Assembly: GCA_030323885.1 (NCBI GenBank) | Contig: CM059199.1 | Coordinates: 76,108,781 to 76,172,780, forward strand | Length of the DNA stretch: 64,000 nucleotides | Direction: 5' to 3' | Source: Branchipolynoe longqiensis | Lineage: Eukaryota; Annelida; Polychaeta; Phyllodocida; Polynoidae | In this document: piece after piece, positions 54,350 through 64,000 of the stretch | Layout of the letters: the number at the start of each line of letters is the position of its first letter | Numbering within the stretch: position 1 is the first letter of the stretch | The notes under the pieces: generated by a model | Told to the model about the DNA's origin: nothing | Seen by the model: the letters and a program-made list of their open reading frames with translations, nothing else | The model's database searches: none | Position numbers and translations under genes: made by a program

Positions 54350-55358
54350 GTAGAATGACTAAAGCTCGAATCTTTGTGTAAAAATTACGGATTTTCGGTT
54401 CGGAATTATATATTGGCAGAGAGCATTATTATTCTCAGGCGACGGAGTGGGGACCAAGGTTATGTAACAGAAAAGCAATGGGTGCTCCACTTGCTGGGTG
54501 ATATATGAGACTATGTGGAAAGTATGATAATACATGGTGCCCGAGATTATGATGAGATGTTCCTATATAAGAGACAGTTAATGTTTGGTGAAATGTTCCC
54601 TCTATGCACCAGTAAGGGTGCAAGTGGAGGAGAAGGACATTTTTAATATATATATATATATTTATTGTAACTGTCTGCAACTACCTGTTACCACAGGACC
54701 AATGGGCAAGCAGACCCAGCCACTCTGCATACATTATGGACACCACCTGCAGCTGGGGTTGAGTGACAGCTGCCCCTATTAGGGCATCACCCCCGAGGCT
54801 ATAGAGAGTGTCTGATTGGCTGGCTGTGGGAGGCCCAGTCACCTGCACCCCTTTGCCCCACCTGACCCCACAAGCCTCATTCTGAGATAGATTATTCTAG
54901 AGACTCTGATCTATATGATGCGACAGGCACTACTAATTCACTCTACTCTTCACTCTTGAGAGAGACACATTCTTCTCTTGGCCAGGAACCCAGATACTCT
55001 GTCTGAGGCGACAACTTTTCATATACAAACTGAGCTGGGTACACCAAACATGGGACTCCGGTTCAATGGGCTGTAGGCACTGATTCCTGTACATACTAAT
55101 GAGAGTAATGAGGATATGTGTGGACAGGAGGTAAGGAGTGAGGGTCTTAGGTCACTAGTAGGTGAACAGGAGTTGATGCCAATAAAGCACAAATTCTTCA
55201 CTGTCAATCTTGCATGACTTGTCTTCTCTTTCTTTCTTATGAGTTTGTTGGAGAGGGGCATCAGGTGTGAACTGACAGACAGTTGTCAGAACACACCTGG
55301 GAAGAGTAACTGGTATATCTGGGGCTCAGACGGCTGCGCATTCCAGTAATATTACACG
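54350..55358 (+). mobile_element. LTR-like element, inverted partner of 20318
   Basis: Shares ggattttcggttcgg, ggcgacggagtggggaccaa, caccacctgcagctggggtt, tgccaataaagcacaaattc, cacacctgggaagagtaact with 20318-21199 in reverse. TG start and ACA end. The right flank does not continue the SINE, so this is not a simple solo insertion. Confidence 0.6.
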
Positions 55359-55837
55359 TGGCTGTGTAGGCAGGCTATGGTGAAATCAATACAGACAAAA
55401 AGAAAGGAAAAGTATAAAGTGTAAAGAAGAGAGAGAGTCAAACCCTCTGGTTTATTATTTACATGGTTACATGAGTTCATTGTAGAGTATCACCCCACCC
55501 ATTTCCCCCAATGGGAAACAAGCATTCTTGGTCCTACCAATAGGTATCCAGCATTCCTGGTCGCCATGGATACCTGTGGTCTGCCCACCACCACCAAGCT
55601 GTATGGCCCCATGGACACCACCAACCTTGACCTTTGAGTGTGGTGATCCCTATCCCTGCAGAAGGGGGTAGGCCCTGAGTGCCCTCACACCCGGACCTGC
55701 CAGCACCACTATGTCTATTTACATCCCACTCAGGCACCACCAGCCCTTACATATACATACATGCGCCTGGTCACATACACCGATCAGTAATAGAACATTT
55801 GCATTCCCCCCTATGCCGTATATCAGAATATTTTGCA
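55359..55837. other. Unassigned stretch
   Basis: No supported gene or repeat; two short gtatccagcattcctggtcg-like words near 55545. Confidence 0.4.
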
Positions 55838-55965
55838 TCATGTTGCTGGCGGCCTGATCTCCCAGGGAGGCAGCACTATCAATTCACCATGAGTGTGCAC
55901 TGTCACAAGTCGGTCCCCATAGATGTTGCTAGGACGTAAAAGTCCACTAACTAACTAACTAACTA
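55838..55965 (+). mobile_element. SINE-B 3' fragment
   Basis: catgttgctggcggcctgat, aattcaccatgagtgtgcac, agatgttgctaggacgtaaa; the usual cctgatatgacctt is partly deleted. Confidence 0.7.
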
Positions 55966-56096
55966 ATTTGTAGACTTATGCTGATTTTTTAACCTTGCGC
56001 GGCATATAATAGATTAATAGTATACATCATTTGTATAAAATAAGAAAGTAACCATCAGTGTCTGAAGTGGAGCTGTGTTTTCTTGATTTGAAACAT

Positions 56097-56335
56097 ATGA
56101 AGAGTGCAGGCACAAAACCCCATAAATGCCAATAAAACATTGAATTAAAATATCAGATTTTTACCTGAAGGAATTTTAAATTCTCACTCATTTCACTTTC
56201 CTTCTGATGAAATGGTTATGAAGCAATGAACACAAAAATATGGATGTAAGAACTTAACCTTTACAAGGTTTGACAGCGATGTTTATCTAAAATGTTTTAT
56301 TGGTGTTTATGGGGTTTTGTGCCTGAACTACTCAT
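56097..56335. mobile_element. MITE-GAGT
   Basis: atgaagagtgcaggcacaaa to tttgtgcctgaactactcat; interior ccataaatgccaataaaaca / tgttttattggtgtttatgg. Confidence 0.85.
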
Positions 56336-56385
56336 ATACATAGGTTGCAACTAATGTTAATCAACTACGATAACTCAAGACCTAC

Positions 56386-56745
56386 CAAACAGGATAGCCG
56401 AATGACTTGAGCATCTGTCTCCTGTTTTGGGAGATCGGGGTATCCGAACCCATGGGTTCGTGGGTTCGAACCCTGGTCGAGTCAAACCAATAACTTAAAA
56501 ATTGATACTTGTCGCTTCCTAGCCAGGCGCTCGGCATTATTAGGATAGGGCAAGGACTGGTTAGCTCAGTATCAGGATAATGTGACTGAGTGGGATATCG
56601 GGTCACGGTGCTGGCAGCCTGATTTCCCAGTGGGACAGTACTAAAAAGTCGCCATGAGTCTGCACTGTCACAAGTCGGTACCCGTCCTGATATGACAGTA
56701 GATGTTGCTAGGACGTAAAACAACAACAAACAAACAAAACTCAAG
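56386..56745 (+). mobile_element. SINE-B, full length
   Basis: aacaggatagccgaatgact head with duplicated gaacccatgggttcg, gggttcgaaccctggtcgag B-box region, cgcttcctagccaggcgctc, tail cctgatatgacagtagatgt, gctaggacgtaaaacaacaa. Confidence 0.9.
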
Positions 56746-56764
56746 ACATATCTGAAGACTGCAC

Positions 56765-57065
56765 AGGATGGAGGAATCAGTAAGAGCACAGGCTAGCTTC
56801 CATTGCGGGAAGTCATGGCCTAGCCGCGTTAAACCTATGACTTAAAAATTGATACTTGTTGCTACCTAGCCTGGTGTTGGGCATTGATAGGATAGTACAA
56901 GAACCGGTTTGCCCAGTATCAGGATAATGTGACTGAGTGGGATATTGGGTGATTAATTGTGCCAGCAGCCCGGTATTCCAGTGGGGCAGCGCCCATGTTG
57001 GTCAGTGGGTCAGTGCCCATGTTGATATGACCTTAGATGTTGCCAGGACGTAAAGTCTCCAACAA
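56765..57065 (+). mobile_element. SINE-B, decayed
   Basis: cctagccgcgttaaacctat, ttgttgctacctagcctggt, gtatcaggataatgtgactg, gatatgaccttagatgttgc. A further tail-only scrap is at 57243-57295. Confidence 0.8.
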
Positions 57066-57099
57066 ATAAGCATAAATAGATCTAATTCTATGCCTAAAG

Positions 57100-58850
57100 G
57101 TGCATCCAGTTCTAGAATTAATTCTAGACCAAAATGTGGAGAATATCTTCTTTCGTCATAATCTGAACACCACAGGATGTTATTATGAGGATCTCTAAAG
57201 GTTTTCCACATGCTAAACAAAGTCTAGAATATGACTATGATGGTCCGTCCTGATAGGACCGTAGATGTTCCTAGGATGCAAAACAACAACCAACAACTAT
57301 GAGGCTTTGCCACATTCTGACAACCACATAGACCTACGGTCTTGTCATAATCGGAACAAAACAGAATATTGCTATGAGGATCTCTCAAGTTCTGCTACAT
57401 GCTAAACAAAATCTTAAATATTACCATGATGGTCTCTCAAGTCTTATCTCATCCTATTAGGATCTCTCAGTTTTGAAACATTATTATAAAGACCTCTAAG
57501 GTGCTGAAATGTTGCGCTTACCCATAGTGCCACTAATGGATTATTAGCCAGGAACCTCTCAACTTCCTGCCAATGGCCACCATGTGGATATGTGAGCTCC
57601 ATCAATGCCAAGAAAATAAAAAAAACTAACATAGACTACTAACCATATCAACCAACTACTTACCTGCTACTGAAATGCAGGCAATCAAAAGATAACACAA
57701 ACACTAAAGCTGGCCAGCATTGAAAACAAGCCTGAGTACTTGGACAGAATAAATACAGCCTACAAAAACAAAAAAACTAAACAAAAAAAACACCAAAATC
57801 TAGAATATTACTATGAAGATCTCTTAAACCTTGTCAAATGCTATGAGGATTTCTCAGTTTTGAAACATGCTGAACAAAATCTACAATAATATAATAAGGA
57901 CCTCTAATGTTTTGTCGCATGTTAAACCAAATCTAAAATATCACTATGAAGGTCTCTTAAACCCTGCCACGTGCTATGAGGATCTCTAAAATTGTGCCAC
58001 ATGGTATGCTAAATCTAGAATATTACTATGAGAATCTCTCAACTTTTGACATGTGCTAAACACAATCTAGAATATTTCGATGAGGGTATCTGAAGCTTTG
58101 TCACATGCTTTGACGATCCTTGAAGTTTTGCCACGTGCTAAGCAAAATCTAGAATATTACTAAGAGGATTTATCAAGTTTTTGCCACATGCTAAGCAAAA
58201 TCTAAAATATTACTGTTAGGATCTCTCAAGTTTTGTCACAAGCTAAGCAAAATCTAGAATATTACTATGAGGATCTTTGAAGTTTTGCTACATGCTAAAC
58301 ACAATCTAGAATATTTCTATCAGGGGCTCACAAGTCTTGTCGCTTGCTATGAGGATCGCTGAAGTGTTGCCACATGCTAAGCAACATCTAAAATATTACT
58401 ATGAGGATCTCTCAAGTTTTGCCACATACTAAGCAACATCTAAAGTATTACTATGAGGATTAATCAAGATTTTGCCACGTGAACAGAATCTAGAATATTA
58501 CTATGAGGATTTCTCAAGTTGATGCCACATGGTGAACAGAATCTAGAATATTACTATGAGGATTTATCAAGTTGTTGCCACATGGTGAACAGAATCTAGA
58601 ATATTACAATGAGGATTTATCAAGTTTTGCCACATGGTAACACACTCTAGAATATTACTATGAGGATTTATCAAGTTGTTGCCACATCGTGAACAAAATC
58701 TAGAATATTACTATGAGGATTTGTCAAGTTGTTGTGACATGGTAACATAATCTAGAATATTACTATGAGGATTTATCAAGTTGTTGCCACATGGTGAACA
58801 GAATCTAGAATATTACTATGAGGGTCTGCCAAGCCTTGCCACATTCTGAC
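57100..58850. repeat. ~50-bp satellite, interrupted
   Basis: Units of 46-54 bp: tgctaaacaaaatctagaat, attactatgaggatctctca, agttttgccaca. Early units are diverged; 58440-58830 units are the most regular (gttgttgccacatggtgaac). A LINE 3' UTR sits at 57530-57790. Confidence 0.9.
57530..57790 (+). mobile_element. CR1/L2-like LINE 3' UTR fragment
   Basis: aaaaaactaacatagactac, agctggccagcattgaaaac, aagcctgag, acagaataaatacagcctac, matching the reverse of 16880-17100. Confidence 0.7.
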
Positions 58851-59142
58851 AACCACTGGACTGTGGGAGTGTGCCTCCTTATGATGCCTTGGAATCTTGA
58901 ACATGGATGTTCTAAATTCACGTCACTTTGACTGCTGTTCTGAGAAACCCTCTGAAGGGCGGGGCAGTGTAGTCTCCCTCCCGCCAGGTGTCTGAGGAAT
59001 CTTAATCTGGTCGCTGTTTGTTGTTTTTGAGGCAGCATTTACTCAACACCAACAACTGGATTATAGTAGCACACACGATGCAAAGCGCGCCATTTCACTG
59101 CCTCCATTCATTTTTAAATCGGTGGATTTTAAAACCAATTAA
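58851..59142. other. Unassigned stretch
   Basis: Follows the satellite; no gene, element or structured repeat recognised. Confidence 0.4.
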
Positions 59143-59641
59143 TTAAAGTTGCATGGTCCGATGCCATTTGAATCTTTGCCTTATTTTGTAGATACATATA
59201 TCAAATTGATCGGTACGAGCTACTAATCATTAGTCCGGAGTGATTTTGATTAAAGATGATTAGTTTTGAAGTAATTTGAGCTGAAAGAACCAAACATTTT
59301 TTCGACAAGCTTGTCAAAAGTCCTTTGGCTATCTATGACCCAGATGGTCATCTCGCGGTGACCACGTGATGTGAGATGACCCTGCACAGTAGGCCTACTT
59401 GGTTGGGGGGAGGCTAATGAGGTCACAAGATTGGCCTAGTTGGTTAATGGCCTCCCTGTATAATGGGTGTTTCAAAGTGAGTGCCTAAAGGGGTGTTCTT
59501 ATAAATTCACTGGTTATTCTGTATATGCTGTCCCAAATCATTGGCTAATACACCAATATCTAAGTTGGATATATAGGATCAAATGTAAGTAGTTGTTTTA
59601 ATTTTGACAAAATTATATTTTATCAGACCATGCAACTTTAA
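59143..59641. mobile_element. MITE-GCAT, long copy
   Basis: ttaaagttgcatggtccgat / atcagaccatgcaacttta ends; contains gacaagcttgtcaa and an extra ~150 bp around 59340-59480 (gatggtcatctcgcggtgac) not in shorter copies. Confidence 0.8.
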
Positions 59642-59746
59642 AGGGTTCAGACAACAACAACAAAACCGAAAAATTCATTTGAGGTATTTCCTGTGAAATT
59701 GGAATTTATTGTTATCCTTTCCAGTTAAAGGCTATCAGTTTCATTG

Positions 59747-60040
59747 GAGTCTTTGCTTGGGGTTCTGCATGCGTCAAAATCGAACGGCATTTCAGCGTTA
59801 TTCGAGTAATCCTCTCGGGTGACCCGAACAACTTTTTGATGCATAAATGTGGTCAAGACATTAACTTTTCAATTCGCTAAATATATATATTATTGAGCTA
59901 AAATACTTTTAGCACAGACCCCTTGTTTTGTCAACTCCACTCGCGGTGTTCTATTTGAATTTCTAGCAACTTGGCTGACCTAAGTTGCCCAGGTCGTGTT
60001 AATCGAATACGCATATGTGCAGAACCCCGAGCGAAGACTC
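59747..60040. mobile_element. CTG-foldback relative
   Basis: Inverted ends gagtctttgcttggggttct / agaaccccgagcgaagactc; internal gtcaactccactcgcggtgt, tctatttgaatttct as in 15634-16102; cgggtgacccgaac motif. Edge duplication not resolved. Confidence 0.6.
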
Positions 60041-60102
60041 TAAACCCACTGAGATCTGAAACTGCCACACCGGCATGCTTGACTCCGCCCACCCCCCCCA
60101 TG

Positions 60103-60307
60103 TTCGGGGATAACCGACCACCTCCACAAATCGACTATTGTAGTACTACTACGACTCCCCTCTACCAATCACTTTATTTGACTCGCAAACGACCACCCAT
60201 ACAATACCGTTGTTACGATTAGAAAACTCCCTAAACCGACCAGCTCCCTAAATGGACCATTTACAGTGGGTGCCATGGTTGGTCGATTTAGAGAGGTTTT
60301 ACTGTAC
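60103..60307. mobile_element. Pogo-like MITE, left end decayed
   Basis: taaccgaccacctccacaaa, ctctaccaatcactttattt, ccctaaatggaccatttaca, right end tagagaggttttactgta. Confidence 0.7.
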
Positions 60308-60764
60308 TACAGTTCAGTTTCATAAATACAGCATCCTATGGCCTACGTCACTAACAGTTGCACAAGGTCATTACAGCTGAATTACCCTAGTAACCACAAA
60401 GGCCTAAAGCATTGATTGAACCCCAAATAACGCACAGAGAATAGCTTATTTGAAGACAAACAAATAATGACTAGTCGTATTCGATCATGATAATTGTGAA
60501 TAATCAAAGTTGTGTTGATCATGTTATTGCACCTTTAACTATGCAAAATGAATCAAATGAAAAAATGCAAAATGCCTCCAGCCTAATGGTTAGGCCGATC
60601 TCACAGGAATAACAGAAAGGTGTGGTACATGTGTATATATATTATATTCCTGCTTGTTGCAACACCCTCCCCTTCACCCCACACTACCCCCCCCCCCCCC
60701 CCCCCCCCCCCCACACACACATACACTCTGACAGTCATTTTGATCGGACTGGGCAGGTAGTTCC
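60308..60764. other. Non-coding with poly-C run
   Basis: About 24-28 consecutive C at 60687-60711, followed by acacacac. No gene. Confidence 0.5.
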
Positions 60765-61451
60765 TAATACCCTTGTCACACTACGACGTAACGAGCAAAC
60801 GTAAGCCTAACGTGATCACGTTTTGTCATTACGTTGACGTATGTTGGGTTACGTTATGATGACGTCAGAATGACCTTAGACTGACGTCGAGCTACGTCAC
60901 ATTATGTCGTGTTATGTCGGTGCGCGTCAAAGTTTTGAACCTGTTCAAAACTTTTGATATAAATCGAACGTAAGGGTTTACGTTTGCCGTACGTTCTGTA
61001 CATGTTCGGCGAACGTCAATGACGTTAAACGGACGTTAGTCAAATGCTGCTCACTACGTTCAACTACGTTCCACTATGTTGACCCACATTAAACCCAGTG
61101 GAAACGTCCAAGTGGCGTAATGGGAACATCAGGAGAGCGTCAGGAGAACGTCAGGAGAACGTACGTTCAACGTACATTCAACATTTCGCCACCGTGTCAT
61201 GACGTATGTAACATCACATAACGTTGTTCTGGCGATGGAATAACATTCATAACGTTCCGTGAGTGTAATGACGTTGTCCTCTCTCGTTGAATGATGGTAT
61301 CACTATGATTTACCAACGTTACGCTCTCGTCAACTACGCTGCATCCACGTTCAACTTGTGCCCAAATTTGCATACTACGCCGAGAAGTTCAACATTCTTC
61401 ACGTTCTCCCTATGCTGATGTCGTTACATCGTAGTGTGACAGGGCCTTTAG
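60765..61451. mobile_element. TAA-foldback H9
   Basis: Edges taa and tag; ends acccttgtcacactacgacg / cgtagtgtgacagggcc. ACGT-word arms; core agttttgaacctgttcaaaa at 60931. Only about three 10-mer words near 61054-61080 (cactacgttcaactacgttc). Confidence 0.85.
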
Positions 61452-61691
61452 ATACAAGATCCACCCCGTACAGCTGCGGTAGCCACAGGGGGGTGAATAG
61501 CAACCCTACATAAAAGCTGGCGAACAAGTGGGGAAATGAAAGAAGAGCCTAAGTTCCAATCTGAATGTATTTACATGCAACTTTTGAGCTGATTAGTCGA
61601 TTAAATCCATAGATGTAAGTTACAATTCTGGATCGACATATTCACATATCGGCCATTTTGGTAGAGTCCAATCTAGGTCATTACCATTGGC

Positions 61692-61990
61692 TAAAGCCCC
61701 AGTCAGACATCACCGGATTGAGAAACCGAATAGAAAACGGACACGGTCTATGCAGTGAAATACGGCAATGTACGCTTGGCATCCGGCTTGTCCGTTATCT
61801 CTCCGGTGGTGTCCGGCGTTGTCCGGTACAAGTTTTGAACATGCATAAGACTTGTACCGGACACCACCGGACAGAAGTGTACGGTTGGTGTGCGTTTTAA
61901 GTCCGTTTCGTCCGTTTCATGTCCGTTACTCATCCGTTAGGTGTCCGTTATGTATCCTTACGAGTCCGTTGGCGGTGCTGCGGGAATTCG
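61692..61990. mobile_element. TAA-foldback H10, right end lost
   Basis: taa, then agccccagtcagacatcacc; CCGGA/gtccg words like H1 and H6; core agttttgaacatgcataaga at 61831. Ends in gtccgttggcgg without the inverted terminus. Confidence 0.7.
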
Positions 61991-63684
61991 GTCCGTCGGT
62001 TTTTGGCGTTTTTTTAAGTTAAGCATGGCCAGAAGACCAGCGCCTCGGACATGAAAAAAGACTGTATCCAGTTGGCTTTGGAATTTAAAGGATGTTGGTG
62101 AGTGAACATGTGTCCTTTGTCGGCAAGGCGTTGAGTGTAGGTGATGTTAGCACACTCAGCCAGGGGTGGGGATTCTTCTTTTTGTTGTTCTATAAAAAAA
62201 TGATTTCAGTTACCACAAACCCCGCGTGGAGCGCTGCCACAGTAAGCACCAGGTGAGGCTAATTTAACCTGGCACCCTAACCGACCGCAGGGGACGTGCA
62301 CAAAGTAGGTCACGCCTACTTTGGACATTTTCAACACACTCACACACCCATGCCACCCTAGGCACAATAGTCCCTGTACCCCCTGCACCCCCCCCCCCCC
62401 CCCATGCCTTGCCCTCCTAACACCCCCCTCCCCAACACACACCAACTAAAGATATCTTTGTACTGTTGCCTCCTGTAATTTTGGCTATTTTATGGTGAGT
62501 TAGATTTCACTATCAGTTTACACGGGTCTCATCTGATTATTTCAGAATTTCGTCTAAATTTCAATGTGGGCCTGTGATTGTGATTGACAATTCTGACAGA
62601 ATAGATACCAGCGGCTTTTCGCTGTGAATATGGCTCTTGCTGCTGACTCAGCGTTAAACCATCAGCAATCAAGCAATCAAGCAATCAGATTTCTTTAGAG
62701 AATCCCCCACCCCCTAAACAACTGCACTGCATCGTCCCCTGTAATTCTAGCTGTGTTTTGTGAGATAAACAGATGTGGCATCCGTTGGCACAGATTTATC
62801 GATTCAAGAATTGCAGCAGAGATAATTTGACGCATCATTTGGCATACCAACATTATTTTTTATTTTCATTTAAAATATCTCCACTTCATTTATAATCAAA
62901 GTCACTTAGAACTAAAAGTGCGGTCGAATATTCCAATCAACCTAATATATTTATCTAAAAATAAATTGCAGAAACTCAAAACCATCGGCCTATGTAACTC
63001 CAAGGAGTACATAAGTCAACGACCCCCACCTGACCCCGCCCCATCTTGCTTGCTTTGGGGTGGTTTGTAACCTTACAACGGTTACTGGTTGCAGAACTGC
63101 AACATTTATAGAGAGGCTCTGATAAATCGGCCCAATCTTTGGTTGAAGATTAATCTTCAGTAGGGAGTGTTGTAGAAGCTGGGGACATCTTTACAATGTT
63201 GTAATGGCAAAGCGTTGAGGCGGCCCCGAATCTCTTCGGTCTGGTGGTATTTGAGCACTTGTATCCAGTCGACAGCAACAAGGGTTTTGAGGAAGGGCGG
63301 GTAAAGATGGGTGCAGCGGTGGTTCCAGCAACGACAACAAAGCGAGAGAAAACGTAAAGGTACAGGGCCCTACCCAAGCACACAACTCCCCCGGTTAGGG
63401 GAGAAATATGCCTGGGAGAAAAAAAAAAAGGGTAGAGTCTAGGAAAGAGAAATGAGGAGAGTTGAGTCAAAGGACTGTGTCTATTTGCTCTATGGTGACC
63501 AGCCGGCGAGCCATAGACCCGGACAGAGTAAGAGTAGAAGGTGAAATGCCGGCGGGCTACCCCTCCTCTTTTCAAACATATCAAGGAGGAGCAAGGCCAG
63601 TGGAGAGGAGATAGAGAGAGGTGTGGACGAAGTGCGGTCCGGATAGGAAGTGCCTCGCCCCATCCACAACCACAAGTGGTGTTC
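61991..63684. other. Unassigned; poly-C and MITE scraps
   Basis: Poly-C at about 62389-62402. The end of a MITE-GCAT (gaaactcaaaaccatcggcc, 62971). 62593-62670 shares agaatagataccagcggctt-type sequence with 23375. 63130-63690 (- strand frame of 144 codons) has no domain I recognise. Confidence 0.4.
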
Positions 63685-63972
63685 TCTGTGCCGGAGTGGT
63701 TAGAGTGTCTCTATTTTCTAGGTCGCACTCCTAATCTGAAGTTCAGTGGTTCGATTCCCCATGCCCCCCACCTCTGCCAATTTAGATTTTCACCGCTGTG
63801 CATAACTTACAGTGTCATCAAAAGCCAGTTGCTGTCATACCATGTCTATGTGGTGTGAGAGGTTAAAAATCCCTTGGGTCGGTAGAAGTGTAGGTTTGGG
63901 CTTTCTATTGAAATACTGTCTAATGGTGAAAACAAGTCTATTCAGATGTATAAATCTTCAAGAAAAAGAAAA
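63685..63972 (+). mobile_element. SINE-A
   Basis: gtgccggagtggttagagtg, gttcagtggttcgattcccc, cagttgctgtcataccatgt, taaaaatcccttgggtcggt, ending in atcttcaagaaaaagaaaaa. Confidence 0.85.
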
Positions 63973-64000
63973 AAATCACGGAACACATGTGCAGCTTAAT

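Noticed and set aside
63150..63584. 144-codon frame on the - strand as a gene
   Set aside because: No domain, no homology I recognise, low-complexity Ser/Pro/Arg composition, and overlapping frames of similar length.

Overview
ORGANISM AND NATURE OF THE WINDOW. This is eukaryotic, animal nuclear DNA that is almost entirely non-coding and repeat-dominated. There are no operons, prokaryotic genes, rRNA genes or CRISPR arrays, and most long open frames are by-products of tandem repeats. The best lineage clue is a SINE (5358-5690 and 53192-53526) whose 3' part (a 'caccactggtt'-type hairpin, 'aaaagaccc.ttgctgct', 'gggtttcctccaa') closely resembles a SINE I remember as very abundant in molluscan genomes. 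A mollusc, probably a gastropod, is therefore my best guess; it is not proven.

THE ONE HOST GENE SIGNAL. The only convincing host coding sequence is the terminal exon of an ANTP-class homeobox gene (5786-6208, + strand). It begins at a clear 3' splice site inside homeodomain helix 3 and resembles MNX (HB9/exex) more than any other family I can recall. Its upstream exons are not in the window, so the first 5.8 kb is intron or intron-like sequence. That stretch is filled with G-rich arrays (a 57-bp minisatellite, GT repeats, a 10-bp GGTAGGGGAT-type array).

LAYOUT. 1-4.3 kb: strand-asymmetric G-rich arrays. 4.4-6.4 kb: SINEs and the homeobox exon. 6.4-18 kb: foldback/MITE elements, some nested, SINEs, pearl-like elements with tandem cores, and LINE tails. 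19.2-21.5 kb: a 104-115-bp satellite in which every unit carries a CTCF-like motif, broken by a LINE and an LTR-like element. 22-24.7 kb: minisatellite, MITE and an RNase H-bearing LINE remnant. 24.8-26.7 kb: a MITE containing two further foldbacks. 26.7-31.6 kb: 33-bp and ~69-bp satellites, the latter split by a reverse-transcriptase pseudogene and SINEs. 32-40 kb: simple repeats, foldbacks, SINEs. 40.5-47.3 kb: a duplicated composite minisatellite whose second copy is split by a degraded CR1/L2-like LINE with an SGNH-esterase ORF1. 47.3-51 kb: foldbacks, including one with about 33 copies of a 10-mer. 51-64 kb: more minisatellites, SINEs, LINE fragments and foldbacks.

LABELS. TAA-foldbacks = elements with ends like (TAA)RGSSSCTGTCACAC. 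CTG-foldbacks = elements flanked by CTG. MITE-GCAT = ends TTAAAGTTGCATAGTCCGATG-like. MITE-GAGT = ends ATGAAGAGTTCAGGYGCAAA. MITE-GGTC = ends GGGTCGTTCTCAGAAACTG. Pogo-like MITE = ends (TA)CAGTAAAACCTCTCTAA. SINE-A, B, C and D are four tRNA-headed SINE families. These names are mine.

HOW IT FITS TOGETHER. The main biology visible is transposable-element evolution. The strongest candidate for something undescribed is the TAA-foldback superfamily: constant ends, a constant short palindromic core, and arms rebuilt from subfamily-specific short words that can expand into satellites. Second is the same-orientation CTCF-like motif array.
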